DNA of 64,000 nucleotides from Actinomycetales bacterium (GCA_020444245.1 JAHLLI010000009.1:124001-188000), one strand, 5' to 3'; positions 21,573-31,716 are shown, numbered from the stretch's first letter. Notes: generated from the sequence alone by a model not told the origin. A program made the numbers and translations.

Positions 21573-23090
21573 ATGATTCGGCGTCTTCTCACCACGGCGG
21601 TGGCACTGTGCGTGCTCGTGGTCGGCCCGGTGCCGGCCCCTTCCGTTGTCGCGGTCGAGGCGGTGTCGACGATCAGCGACCTCGTCGTCTCGGCAACCGC
21701 TAGCACGGGCCGGATCGATGTCGCCGCGAGCTACGTGGCCGACAACACCTCGCACGGGACCGAGGTGGTGGTGGACGGCGGTCTGGCCCAGTACATGTCA
21801 CCGGGCGGCGGCGAGTGGGTCGACGATGCGCACGTCTCGTGGGAGGCCACCCAGAGCCTCGGTGCGACGCCAGGAACCCATGCCGTCACGGTCCGGGTCA
21901 TCGACTGGGCCACCACCACCCTGCCGAACGGCCTGCGCCGTTCGACCAAGGCGATCCTGGCGTCGCGGACGGTCGAGGTGAACGTGCCGAGCGCCCGGAT
22001 GGGTGCGGTCACGCTCACGCGACCGCCGGGTTCGGAGGTGCGCGGTGGGCCCGGCGGGCCGGTGCCCTTCCTCGCACTCGTGTCGCCCGAGAGCGGTGGA
22101 GCGTGCCCGCAGACCACGCTCGAGTACCAGGTCGTCGGCTCGTCGCAGTGGAAGCCGGCGGCCTTGGCCTGGCAGACCGCTGGTGCCGCGGGTGGGTGCG
22201 ACCTGGACCTCACGGCGCTGGGCATCGCGAACGACGCCACGTACCGCCTCCGCACCGTGGGCGCTGGGGGCGCAGAAGCGACCTCCGAGAGCTGGGACGT
22301 CGACTCGACGGGCGATCTGTACAGCCCGCACGGGCTCGTCCCGGCGTTGTCGCCCGACCTCACCGGTTCGGGTGTGGGCGACATCCTCCTCGTCGAGAAC
22401 TCGGGTCGGCTCAAGATCCTGGAGCTGCCCACCGCGGACGGGCGGTTCCCGAACGTCGAGGACTGGTACCCGTACGTGACACCGCTGGGGCTGGGCTGGG
22501 AGAAGTTCACGCTCTACGGGCCTGGCGACTGGAACGGGGATGGACGCAACGACGTCCTCGCCGAGGACGTCTACGGGAACCTCCTCCTGTACCCGGGCAA
22601 CGGCCGCTCCGGGCTGGGGAGCCCGTCGCGGGTCGGGTGGGGGTGGGGACCGTATCGGATCGTCCCGACGGGGGACCTCAACGGCGACCGGCGGCCCGAC
22701 CTCCTCGCGATCGACAACCAGGGACGACTCTGGCTCTACCCCGCCGCGGGCGGGGGACGATTCGCGGCACGCGCGCAGGTCGGCAACGGCTGGAACGGGT
22801 TCGACCTGTACGCCGCCGGCGACATGAGTGGGGATGGACGCAACGACATCCTGTCGATCGACGGTGCGGGCCGGCTGTGGTTCTACGCCGGGCTCGGCAA
22901 CGGGCGGTTCGCCATGCGCCGCCAGGTCGGCCATGGCTGGGCGACGGTGAGGATGTCCAGCGGGGCCGACCTGACCGCCGACGGCGTCAACGACCTCCTG
23001 GGCCGGGACGAGAACGACGTGCTGTGGGTCTACCCCGGCCGGGCCGGCGGGACCTTCGCCCAGCGTCAGCTGGTGGGATCCGGCTGGTGA
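21573..23090 (+). CDS. Secreted FG-GAP/VCBS-repeat protein
   Basis: Signal peptide; repeated DWNGDGRNDVLAEDVYGNLLLYPGNG / DLNGDRRPDLLAIDNQGRLWLYP units. Confidence 0.85.
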   Translation: MIRRLLTTAVALCVLVVGPVPAPSVVAVEAVSTISDLVVSATASTGRIDVAASYVADNTSHGTEVVVDGGLAQYMSPGGGEWVDDAHVSWEATQSLGATPGTHAVTVRVIDWATTTLPNGLRRSTKAILASRTVEVNVPSARMGAVTLTRPPGSEVRGGPGGPVPFLALVSPESGGACPQTTLEYQVVGSSQWKPAALAWQTAGAAGGCDLDLTALGIANDATYRLRTVGAGGAEATSESWDVDSTGDLYSPHGLVPALSPDLTGSGVGDILLVENSGRLKILELPTADGRFPNVEDWYPYVTPLGLGWEKFTLYGPGDWNGDGRNDVLAEDVYGNLLLYPGNGRSGLGSPSRVGWGWGPYRIVPTGDLNGDRRPDLLAIDNQGRLWLYPAAGGGRFAARAQVGNGWNGFDLYAAGDMSGDGRNDILSIDGAGRLWFYAGLGNGRFAMRRQVGHGWATVRMSSGADLTADGVNDLLGRDENDVLWVYPGRAGGTFAQRQLVGSGW

Positions 23091-23125
23091 CCGACGCCCG
23101 CCCGGATGCGGCGGGTGCTCCGTGT

Positions 23126-23182
23126 GGGTGACAGCTCGTGGTCCATCCGGGTGACGGCTCTCGCCCGATCGGGTGAACGCTC
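23126..23182 (+). repeat. Three direct 12-mers GGGTGAcaGCTC / GGGTGAcgGCTC / GGGTGAacGCTC upstream of the amylase-pullulanase gene
   Basis: Start positions 23126, 23149 and 23171; about two helical turns apart. Confidence 0.65.
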
Positions 23183-23217
23183 ACATGTCCGAGCCTGCCC
23201 GACCGTGCCTCGGTGAC

Positions 23218-23247
23218 CTTGCTGCAAGACCTTGCAGACACTGCAAG
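23218..23247. promoter_or_regulatory. Operator CTTGCTGCAAGACCTTGCAGACACTGCAAG overlapping a putative -35
   Basis: CTTGCAG-ACA-CTGCAAG perfect dyad plus CTTGC-T-GCAAG; -35 TTGCAG (23232), -10 TATGGT (23256), 18-nt spacer; resembles actinobacterial MalR-type sites of amylase genes. Confidence 0.7.
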
Positions 23248-23337
23248 AACGTCGCTATGGTCGCCAGGTGCCCGGCGGGGGACCGGGCCGCGAGCAGCCC
23301 GGTGGGGACCCGGGCCTCGCCGGACGAAGGGGTCCAG

Positions 23338-26300
23338 ATGTCACGTGCTACGCGCGCCCTGGTGTTGCTCACTGCGATCGGGATGGGCGCCGTCGGCGCC
23401 GTCGTGCCCTTCGCGCCCGCCGCGGCTGCGGCGACGTCCGTCGCCCTCGTCGGCGACCTGCAGTCCGAGCTCGGGTGCCCCGGCGACTGGCAGCCGGAGT
23501 GCACCAGCACCGAGCTCGCCGACAACGGTGACGGAACCTGGTCGGGGGACTTCGACGTCCCGGCCGGCTCGTGGCAGTACAAGGTCGCCTACAACGACAC
23601 GTGGGACGAGTCCTACGGGCGCGAGGGCGGCGGTGACAACGCCCCGCTGACGATCGCCGGCGACACCCTCCTGCGCTTCACGTTCGACGAGGCGACCCAC
23701 CTCATCGCCGTCACCCCGGTGGACCTCACCGGTGGCTACACCACCGCGGACGACGCCCTGGTCGCCGCGCCCGTGCGCGAGGCCGGCGCGGGCCAGCAGT
23801 TCTACTTCGTCATGACCGACCGGTTCGCGAACGGCGACACGTCCAACGACACCGGTGGCCTGGCGGCCGACCGTCTGGTCAGCGGCTTCGACCCGACCGA
23901 CAAGGGCTTCTACCACGGCGGCGACCTGGCCGGTCTGCGTAGCCAGCTGGACTACATCCAGGGTCTGGGCACCACGGCGATCTGGCTGACCCCGTCGTTC
24001 GTCAACAAGCCCGTGCAGGGCACCGGCGCGGATGCCTCCGCCGGCTACCACGGGTACTGGATCACCGACTTCACCCAGATCGACCCCCACCTGGGCACCA
24101 ACGCCGAGCTCCAGTCCCTCATCGCAGACGCGCACGCCCGCGGCATCAAGGTCTACTTCGACATCATCACCAACCACACCGCCGACGTGATCTCCTACGC
24201 CGAGGGCACCTACGACTACGTCGACAAGGCCGCAAGCCCCTACCACGACGCGAGCGGCGTGGAGTTCGACCCGGCCGACTACGCCGGCGGCACCACCTTC
24301 CCGACACTGGCGCCGAGCACCGTGTCGTTCCCCTACACCCCGGTGGTCGACCCGGCCGAGGCCGATGTCAAGGTCCCGGCCTGGCTCAACGACGTGACCA
24401 AGTACCACAACCGCGGGAACTCGACCTACACCGGCGAGTCCTCGACCTACGGCGACTTCGCAGGCCTGGACGACCTGATGACCGAGGACCCGGCCGTCGT
24501 GCAGGGCTTCATCGACGTGTACGACGCGTGGGTCGACCTAGGCGTCGACGGCTTCCGGATCGACACCGTCAAGCACGTCAACTCCGAGTTCTGGACGCAG
24601 TTCACCGCCGCGGTCCAGGCGCACGCGCAGTCGATCGGCAAGGACGACTTCTTCATGTTCGGCGAGGTCTACGACGCCGACGCGACCAAGACCGCCCCGT
24701 ACGTGCGCGACACCGACATGAGCTCGGTGCTCGACTTCGCGTTCCAGTCCGCCGCGTCGACGTTCGCGCGCGGCTTCAGCCCGGACACGCTGCACAGCCT
24801 CTTCGCGTCCGACGACTGGTACACCACGCCGCACTCGAGCGCGACGGCGCTGCCGACGTTCCTCGGCAACCACGACATGGGCCGGTTCGGCTACCTGGTC
24901 AAGGACGACCCGAACGGCCTGGCGCGCTCCGAGCTGGCGCACTCGCTGATGTTCCTGTCCCGCGGCCAGCCGGTGGTCTACTACGGCGACGAGCAGGGCT
25001 TCGAGGGCGACGGCAGCCTGGGCGGCACCGACAAGGACGCCCGCCAGGACATGTTCGCCACCCAGGTCGACGAGTACGCCAACCAGCAGCTGCTCACCGG
25101 CGAGACGGCCGGCTCGGTCGACCGCTACGACACGAGCGCCCCGCTGTACGCCCACATCGCCGACCTCGCGGCGCTGCGCACCTCCATCCCGGCGCTGGTG
25201 ACCGGCGCCCAGATCGAGCGGCCGGACGACGCCGACAGCGTCTACGCGTTCTCCCGGGTCGACCCGACCGAGAAGGTCGAGCACCTGGTCGCGCTCAACA
25301 ACGGCACGTCCGACGCGACCGTGCACGTCACGACGCTGACCCCCGGCGCGACGTTCACCGGCGAGTACGGGACAGGCGCGTCGGTCACCGCCGACGCGGA
25401 CGGCGTGGTCACGCTGACCGTGCCGGCGCTGGGCGCCGTGGTCCTGGGCGCCTCCACGACCGTGGCCGTGCCCGCGACCGACACCGTCACGGTCTCGGTG
25501 CCGAGCCCCGGCGCGGCGCTGACCGGTCAGCCCGCGGTGCAGGCCGACGTGCCCGACGCGTGGGCGCAGACCTCGTTCGCGTACCGCGTGGTGGGCGACA
25601 GCACGTGGACGCCGCTCGGCACCGCCGAGGACACCACGCCCGGCGTCGTCGCCGACGTGCGCGGCATGGCCGACGGCACGCTGGTGGAGTACCGCGCGGT
25701 GACCACCGACGCCGCGGGCGGGCACGCCGCCGCCTCGACGTACGGCTCGGTCGGCTTCGCCGTGGACGGCGCGGTCGACACGCCGCCGCCCGGTGGGGAC
25801 CTGGGCAACCTCCAGGTGACGGTGCCGGGCTCCTACCAGTCCGAGGCCGGCTGCCCGGGCGACTGGGACCCGGCGTGCACCGCGACCCAGCTCGCCTACC
25901 AGGGCAACGGCCTGTACGCGGGCACGTTCACCATCCCCGCCGGCGACTGGGAGTACAAGATCGCGATCGGCGGCAGCTGGAACGAGAACTACGGCGCGGG
26001 CGGGGTGCCCGGCGGCCCGAACCTCACGTTCTCGCTCACCGGCACCACCGACGTGACGTTCGTCTACGACGAGGTCTCGCACCAGATGACCTCCAGCGCG
26101 CAGGGTCCGCTGCTCACGTTGCCGGGGGACTACCAGTCCGAGGTCGGCTGCGCCGGTGACTGGGACCCGTCCTGCCTGGCGACAGTGCTGCTCGACGCGG
26201 ACGGAGACGGCACCGCCACGTTCACCACGAGCGACATCCCGGCCGGCAGCTGGCAGGTCAAGGTGGCCGTCGGCCGGTCGTGGGACGTGAACTACGGCGC

Positions 26301-29097
26301 CGACGGCGTACCGGGCGGTGCGAACATCCCGTTCAGCTCGCCGGGCGGCAAGCCCATCACGTTCAGCTACGACGTCGCGACGCACGTGCTGAGCATCGAG
26401 GTGACCGACGCGCCGCTGGCCGGCCTGGGCCAGTGGGCCGCGCAGTGGGTCGACGCGAGCACCGTCGCGCTGCCCGCCGACCTCGGCGGCGGCGACCCGG
26501 CCACGCAGGTGTTCGCGCTGCACCACGCGCCGGACGCCGGCGTGTCCGTGGCCGACGGCGAGGTGGTGGGCGGCGAGTCCGTCCCGCTGACCTACGACCC
26601 GGCCGGGCTCAGCGACGCCCAGCTCGCCCGGTTCCCGCAGCTGAGCGGGTACCTGGCGCTGCACCTGCCGGACGGCACCCCGCGCGCCGACGTCGAGTCC
26701 TGGCTGACCGGCAAGGTGCTGGTCTCCCGCGGCGACGACGGCGGGCCGCTGGTCGCCGCGACCGGCGTTCAGATCCCCGGCGTGCTCGACGACCTGTACG
26801 CCGGTGCCGCGGACGACGCCACGCTCGGCGCCACCTGGAGCCGCGGTGTGCCCACCGTGCGTGTGTGGGCGCCGACCGCTCAGCAGGTCTCGCTGCTGCT
26901 GTGGCCGGGCGGGGACGTCTCCGCCGACCCGCAGCACGTGGCGATGCAGCGCGCTGACGACGGCACCTGGTCGGTGCGTGGCGAGCGTTCATGGAAGAAC
27001 GCCGCGTACCGCTTCGAGGTCACCGTCTACGCCCCGACCACCGACGCGGTCGAGGTGAACGACGTGACGGACCCGTACTCGGTCGCCCTCACTGTCAACT
27101 CCACGCACTCGGTGCTGGTGGATCTGGACGACCGCTCGACCCAGCCGTGGCTGTGGCGGGTGGCCCGCCAGCCCGTCGTGGACCCGGTCGACCAGACCAT
27201 CTACGAGCTGCACGTGCGGGACTTCTCGATCAACGACCAGACCGTCCCGGCCGCGCTGCGCGGCACCTACGGGGCGTTCACGGTCAACGGGTCGGGCATG
27301 AAGCACCTGCGCTCGCTGGCCAAGGCCGGTCTGACCACCGTGCACCTGCTGCCGACCTTCGACATCGCCTCGATCGAGGAGGACCGCAGCGCCCAGCAGA
27401 CCCCGCCGTGCGACCTCGCGTCGTACCCGCCGGACTCGCCCGAGCAGCAGGCCTGCATCGCGCAGGTCGCCGACACCGACGGGTTCAACTGGGGCTACGA
27501 CCCGTTCCACTGGTCGACGCCCGAGGGCTCGTACGCCGTGCGGCCGAACGGTGCCTCACGCACCGTGGAGTTCCGCAGCATGGTGGGCTCGCTGCACGCC
27601 ATCGGGCTCCAGGTGGTGGCCGACGAGGTGTTCAACCACACCGCCGCGAGCGGTCAGGACGACAAGAGCGTCCTGGACAAGGTCGTGCCGGGCTACTACC
27701 ACCGGCTCAACGCGATCGGTCAGGTCGAGACCTCGACCTGCTGCCAGAACGTGGCGACCGAGCACCTCATGGCGCAGAAGATGATGGTCGACTCGGTGGT
27801 GCTGTGGGCCAAGGAGTACAAGGTCGACGGCTTCCGGTTCGACCTCATGGGGCACCACTCGGTGCAGACCATGCAGGCCGTGCGTGACGCGCTCGACGCG
27901 CTGACCATGCGCAAGGACGGCGTCAACGGCAAGAACGTCTACCTGTACGGCGAGGGCTGGAACTTCGGCGAGGTGGCGAACAACGCGCTGTTCACGCAGG
28001 CGACCCAGGGCCAGCTCGGCGGCACCGGGATCGGCACATTCTCCGACCGGCTGCGCGACGCCGTGCGCGGTGGCGGCCCGTTCGACGAGGACCCGCGGAT
28101 CCAGGGCTACGCCACCGGTGCGTTCACCGACCCCAACGGGGCGGCGATCAACGGCGACGGGGCCCAGCAGGCCGCGACGCTCGCCCACGACGAGGACCTG
28201 GTCAAGCTCGGTCTGGCCGGCAACCTGCGCGACTTCTCGTTCGAGACGTCTGACGGGACCGTGAAGACCGGTGAGCAGATCGACTACAACGGCCAGCCGG
28301 CGGGCTACGCCGACCAGCCGGACGAGGTCATCACCTACGTCGACGCGCACGACAACGAGACGATCTTCGACGAGCTGACGTACAAGCTCCCGACGGACAC
28401 CTCGATGTCGGACCGGGTCCGGATGAACACGCTGGCGCTGTCCACCACGGCGCTGGCCCAGACCCCGTCGTTCTGGCACGCGGGTGCGGACCTGCTGCGT
28501 AGCAAGTCGCTGGACAAGAACTCCTACAACTCCGGCGACTGGTTCAACGTGCTGGACTTCACCGGTCAGGACAACGGCTTCGGCCGGGGCCTGCCGCAGG
28601 CGGCGGACAACCAGGCCCGCTGGCCGTACGACCAGCCGCTGCTGGCCGACGCCTCGCTCAAGCCGGCGCCGTCGGACATCGCGGACGCGTCGGCGGCCGC
28701 GGAGGACCTGCTCCGGCTGCGGTTCTCCACGGACCTGTTCCGGCTCGGCTCGGCGGACCTCATCGACCAGAAGGTGAGCTTCCCGGACGGCGGGCCGGAC
28801 GCGATCCCCGGCGTGATCGTCATGCGGATCGACGACACGGTGGGCCGGGACGTGGACCGGAAGCTGGACGGCGTGCTCGTGGTGTTCAACGCCTCGCCCG
28901 ACGAGGTCGACGTGCCGGTCGACGGGCTGGCCGGGACGTCGTGGCAGCTCTCGCCGGTGCAGGCTCACGGCAGCGACGGCGTGGTCAAGCAGACGGCCTG
29001 GGACACGACCACGGGGACGGCGAGCGTGCCGGCCCGTACGGTCGCGGTGCTGGTCGACCGCCAGGTGCCGCGCCCGTGCCACCCCCACTGGTGGTGA
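23338..29097 (+). CDS. Secreted bifunctional alpha-amylase / pullulanase (two GH13 catalytic domains plus three X25-like starch-binding modules)
   Basis: Signal peptide; amylase GFRIDTVKHV / FGEVYD / FLGNHDMGRF; pullulanase DGFRFDLMGHH / LYGEGWNFGE / YVDAHDNETIFDELTYK; three YQSE-GCpGDWdP modules. Confidence 0.93.
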   Translation: MSRATRALVLLTAIGMGAVGAVVPFAPAAAAATSVALVGDLQSELGCPGDWQPECTSTELADNGDGTWSGDFDVPAGSWQYKVAYNDTWDESYGREGGGDNAPLTIAGDTLLRFTFDEATHLIAVTPVDLTGGYTTADDALVAAPVREAGAGQQFYFVMTDRFANGDTSNDTGGLAADRLVSGFDPTDKGFYHGGDLAGLRSQLDYIQGLGTTAIWLTPSFVNKPVQGTGADASAGYHGYWITDFTQIDPHLGTNAELQSLIADAHARGIKVYFDIITNHTADVISYAEGTYDYVDKAASPYHDASGVEFDPADYAGGTTFPTLAPSTVSFPYTPVVDPAEADVKVPAWLNDVTKYHNRGNSTYTGESSTYGDFAGLDDLMTEDPAVVQGFIDVYDAWVDLGVDGFRIDTVKHVNSEFWTQFTAAVQAHAQSIGKDDFFMFGEVYDADATKTAPYVRDTDMSSVLDFAFQSAASTFARGFSPDTLHSLFASDDWYTTPHSSATALPTFLGNHDMGRFGYLVKDDPNGLARSELAHSLMFLSRGQPVVYYGDEQGFEGDGSLGGTDKDARQDMFATQVDEYANQQLLTGETAGSVDRYDTSAPLYAHIADLAALRTSIPALVTGAQIERPDDADSVYAFSRVDPTEKVEHLVALNNGTSDATVHVTTLTPGATFTGEYGTGASVTADADGVVTLTVPALGAVVLGASTTVAVPATDTVTVSVPSPGAALTGQPAVQADVPDAWAQTSFAYRVVGDSTWTPLGTAEDTTPGVVADVRGMADGTLVEYRAVTTDAAGGHAAASTYGSVGFAVDGAVDTPPPGGDLGNLQVTVPGSYQSEAGCPGDWDPACTATQLAYQGNGLYAGTFTIPAGDWEYKIAIGGSWNENYGAGGVPGGPNLTFSLTGTTDVTFVYDEVSHQMTSSAQGPLLTLPGDYQSEVGCAGDWDPSCLATVLLDADGDGTATFTTSDIPAGSWQVKVAVGRSWDVNYGADGVPGGANIPFSSPGGKPITFSYDVATHVLSIEVTDAPLAGLGQWAAQWVDASTVALPADLGGGDPATQVFALHHAPDAGVSVADGEVVGGESVPLTYDPAGLSDAQLARFPQLSGYLALHLPDGTPRADVESWLTGKVLVSRGDDGGPLVAATGVQIPGVLDDLYAGAADDATLGATWSRGVPTVRVWAPTAQQVSLLLWPGGDVSADPQHVAMQRADDGTWSVRGERSWKNAAYRFEVTVYAPTTDAVEVNDVTDPYSVALTVNSTHSVLVDLDDRSTQPWLWRVARQPVVDPVDQTIYELHVRDFSINDQTVPAALRGTYGAFTVNGSGMKHLRSLAKAGLTTVHLLPTFDIASIEEDRSAQQTPPCDLASYPPDSPEQQACIAQVADTDGFNWGYDPFHWSTPEGSYAVRPNGASRTVEFRSMVGSLHAIGLQVVADEVFNHTAASGQDDKSVLDKVVPGYYHRLNAIGQVETSTCCQNVATEHLMAQKMMVDSVVLWAKEYKVDGFRFDLMGHHSVQTMQAVRDALDALTMRKDGVNGKNVYLYGEGWNFGEVANNALFTQATQGQLGGTGIGTFSDRLRDAVRGGGPFDEDPRIQGYATGAFTDPNGAAINGDGAQQAATLAHDEDLVKLGLAGNLRDFSFETSDGTVKTGEQIDYNGQPAGYADQPDEVITYVDAHDNETIFDELTYKLPTDTSMSDRVRMNTLALSTTALAQTPSFWHAGADLLRSKSLDKNSYNSGDWFNVLDFTGQDNGFGRGLPQAADNQARWPYDQPLLADASLKPAPSDIADASAAAEDLLRLRFSTDLFRLGSADLIDQKVSFPDGGPDAIPGVIVMRIDDTVGRDVDRKLDGVLVVFNASPDEVDVPVDGLAGTSWQLSPVQAHGSDGVVKQTAWDTTTGTASVPARTVAVLVDRQVPRPCHPHWW

Positions 29098-29121
29098 GCG
29101 GCCTGCGCTGAGTGCTGCGTG

Positions 29122-29165
29122 GTGACCGAGGGGCCCGTGCCGGGTGGCGCGGGCCCCTCGGTCAC
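29122..29165. terminator. Bidirectional terminator overlapping the stop codon of the solute-binding protein
   Basis: Perfect 16-bp arms GTGACCGAGGGGCCCG / CGGGCCCCTCGGTCAC, 12-nt loop. Confidence 0.85.
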
Positions 29166-30493
29166 GGCGTGGACGCTGCGGGTGTGGCGGCCGGGGTCGC
29201 CGCCTCGGCCAGAGCGGCCTGGAGCTGGCTGGTCGACGCGGTGCCGTTCGCGAGCCGGGCGACCACGTCGGTGATCTCGGTCAGGGCGTCCGGGGGCGCC
29301 GCCATCCCGTGGGCGAGCGACGGCACCCGGACCCCGCTGCGCAGCGCAAGGAACGCGGTGCGCGGGTAGGTGTCCAGCGCGGTCATCGGGACGTCGGCGC
29401 GGGCCGGCGCGGCGCCCTTCGCGTTGGCGAAGGCGGCCTGGGTCTCGGCCCCGGCGATCGTGGTGAGCCATGCCTCGGCGCCGTCGGGGTGCGGCGCGCC
29501 CACCGGCACGGCGAAGGCGTCGAGCACCACGTCGTCCACACCCTCGGTCCCGGGGAACGGGGCCCACACCACCGGCGGGTCCAGGACCTGCTGCGCCCAG
29601 TCACCCATCACCGTGAACGCCGCGTCCCCGTTGGCGACCAGGGTGGCGGCGTCCTGCCAGTCCAGCGAGTCCCGGTCGGGATTGGTGTAGCCCAGCAGCC
29701 GGGCGAAGTCGCCCACCGCCGTGGCGACGGCCGGCGACGTGGCGTCCGTCGTTCCGTCCCACAACCCCGCGTAGGCCTGCGGCCCGAGCCGCGACAGCAG
29801 CACCGCCTCCAGGAGGTGCACCTGTGTCCAGGTCGAGCCGAGCGCCAGCGGCACGTGCCCCGAGGCCCGCACCGCGGACAGCGCGTCCAGCCACGAGTCC
29901 AGCGAGTCGTAGCGGGCCGTGGGGTCCAGGCCGGCCGCGACCAGCACCGCGGTGTTGGCCCACAGCAGGTTCGCCCGGTGGACGTCGACCGGCACCGCGT
30001 ACGGCACCCCGTCCACGCTGACCAGGTCGAGCACCGCGGGCGACAGCACGTCGGTGAGCCCGAGCCGGTCGTAGAGGTCGGTCAGCGGCTGGACCTGCCC
30101 GGCCTCGACGTGGGCCGCCAGCTCCGCCCCGCCGTGCACCTGGAAGGTGTCGGGCGGGTCGTGGTTGGCCAGCCGGGAGCCGAGCACGTCCTTGGCCACC
30201 GACCCGGCACCGCCGACCACGCTGCCGTCCACGTAGGTCACGTCGGGGTGCGCGGCGCGGAACTGCTGCACCAGGACGTCCATCGCGAGCTTCTCCGCCC
30301 CGCTCGCCCACCACGTGAGGACCTCGACCTGCTGGCCGGTGGCGGACGGTGCCGGGGTGGCCGGCGCGGTGCACGCCGCCAGCGACCACACTACGAGGCC
30401 GGCGAGCGCCCACGCGGCACGCCTGGGAACGCCGCGCGCGGCGAGCCGAGCGCGGCGCCGGGTGACGCGACCACGGTCCATCGTGGTGAGCAT
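29162..30493 (-). CDS. Family 1 sugar ABC transporter solute-binding lipoprotein
   Basis: Lipobox LAACTA; VEVLTWWASGAEKLAMDVLVQQFRAAHPDV... Confidence 0.87.
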   Translation of the reverse strand: MLTTMDRGRVTRRRARLAARGVPRRAAWALAGLVVWSLAACTAPATPAPSATGQQVEVLTWWASGAEKLAMDVLVQQFRAAHPDVTYVDGSVVGGAGSVAKDVLGSRLANHDPPDTFQVHGGAELAAHVEAGQVQPLTDLYDRLGLTDVLSPAVLDLVSVDGVPYAVPVDVHRANLLWANTAVLVAAGLDPTARYDSLDSWLDALSAVRASGHVPLALGSTWTQVHLLEAVLLSRLGPQAYAGLWDGTTDATSPAVATAVGDFARLLGYTNPDRDSLDWQDAATLVANGDAAFTVMGDWAQQVLDPPVVWAPFPGTEGVDDVVLDAFAVPVGAPHPDGAEAWLTTIAGAETQAAFANAKGAAPARADVPMTALDTYPRTAFLALRSGVRVPSLAHGMAAPPDALTEITDVVARLANGTASTSQLQAALAEAATPAATPAASTP

Positions 30494-30531
30494 CCCACGG
30501 CAGGCTGTGCGAGCGGCGGTATCCTCGCAGC

Positions 30532-31716
30532 GTGGCAGGCGAACGGACGTCGGGCGGTTCGCAGACGTCCCTGCGCGAGGCCAACCGTGCGCGGATCGTC
30601 AGCGCCGTCCAGCACCGCGGCTCGATCACCCAGATCGAGCTCGCCGGCGTGACCGGGCTGTCCACCGCGACGATCTCCAACATCGTCAAGGAGCTGGTCG
30701 CGGCCGGTGTGCTGCAGACCACACCGACGTCCCGCTCCGGCCGGCGTGCGCAGGAGGTCAGCCTCGCCCGGAACCTGGGCCTGGTCGCCGGGGTGCACGT
30801 GGGCGAGCGTGAGATGCGCGTCGCGCTGGCCGACGTCGCGCTCAAGGTGGTCGCCGAGCAGCGTCTCCCGCTGCCGCCGGGCCACCGCGCCGACTCGGGC
30901 CTGGACCGCGCAGCGCTGCTCATCGAGGAGCTCGTCGAGACCGTCGGAGCGCCGATCGGCGAGGTGCTCGCGATCGGGGTCGGCATCCCCGCCCCGGTCG
31001 ACACCCGGACCGGTCGGGTCACGGCTCCGCGGATCCTGGCCGGCTGGGCGGAGGCCGACGTGCCCGCCGTGCTCGGCGACCGGCTCGGGCTGCCGGTGCT
31101 CGTCGACAACGACTCCAACCTCGGGGCGCTCGCCGAGGCACGTCTGGGGATCGGCCGCGGCCTGTCGGACCTGCTGTGGGTGGGCCTGGGGCACGGGATC
31201 GGGATGGGCGTCGTGGTCGACGGTGCGGTCGTGCACGGGCGACGCGGCGCCGCCGGTGAGATCGGCCACGTCCTCGACGTCGAGGACGGCTCGACCTGCC
31301 GCTGCGGGCTGCGCGGCTGCCTCGAGGGATCCATCGGGTCGGCGGCGCTCGCCGCGCGGCTGGCCACCACGCACGGCCACCTGGCGCTGCGCGACATCGT
31401 GGGCCGAGCCCTGGCGGGCGACGCGGCGTGCGGCCGCGTGGTGGGCGACGCGGGACGGCGGCTGGGCCGGGCCCTGAGCACCGCCGTGACGGTGCTCGAC
31501 CCGGACGTCGTCGTGATCGACGGCGACCTCGCCGGCGCAGGGGAGGTGCTCCTCGGGCCGCTGCGTACAGAGCTCGAGGCGCGTGCCGTGCCCGCGGAGG
31601 GTGGTCCGGTGCGCGTCGAGGTCTCGGGGCTGGGTGGTGCGGCGCGGGTGCGCGGGGCCCTGGTCCTCGCCCTGGACGCGCACCGCGTCGGAGTACCGAT
31701 CGGTTCGTTGACGTGA
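30532..31716 (+). CDS. ROK family transcriptional regulator
   Basis: N-terminal wHTH; ROK Zn motif CRCGLRGCLEG; VDNDSNLGALAEARLG. Confidence 0.92.
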   Translation: MAGERTSGGSQTSLREANRARIVSAVQHRGSITQIELAGVTGLSTATISNIVKELVAAGVLQTTPTSRSGRRAQEVSLARNLGLVAGVHVGEREMRVALADVALKVVAEQRLPLPPGHRADSGLDRAALLIEELVETVGAPIGEVLAIGVGIPAPVDTRTGRVTAPRILAGWAEADVPAVLGDRLGLPVLVDNDSNLGALAEARLGIGRGLSDLLWVGLGHGIGMGVVVDGAVVHGRRGAAGEIGHVLDVEDGSTCRCGLRGCLEGSIGSAALAARLATTHGHLALRDIVGRALAGDAACGRVVGDAGRRLGRALSTAVTVLDPDVVVIDGDLAGAGEVLLGPLRTELEARAVPAEGGPVRVEVSGLGGAARVRGALVLALDAHRVGVPIGSLT

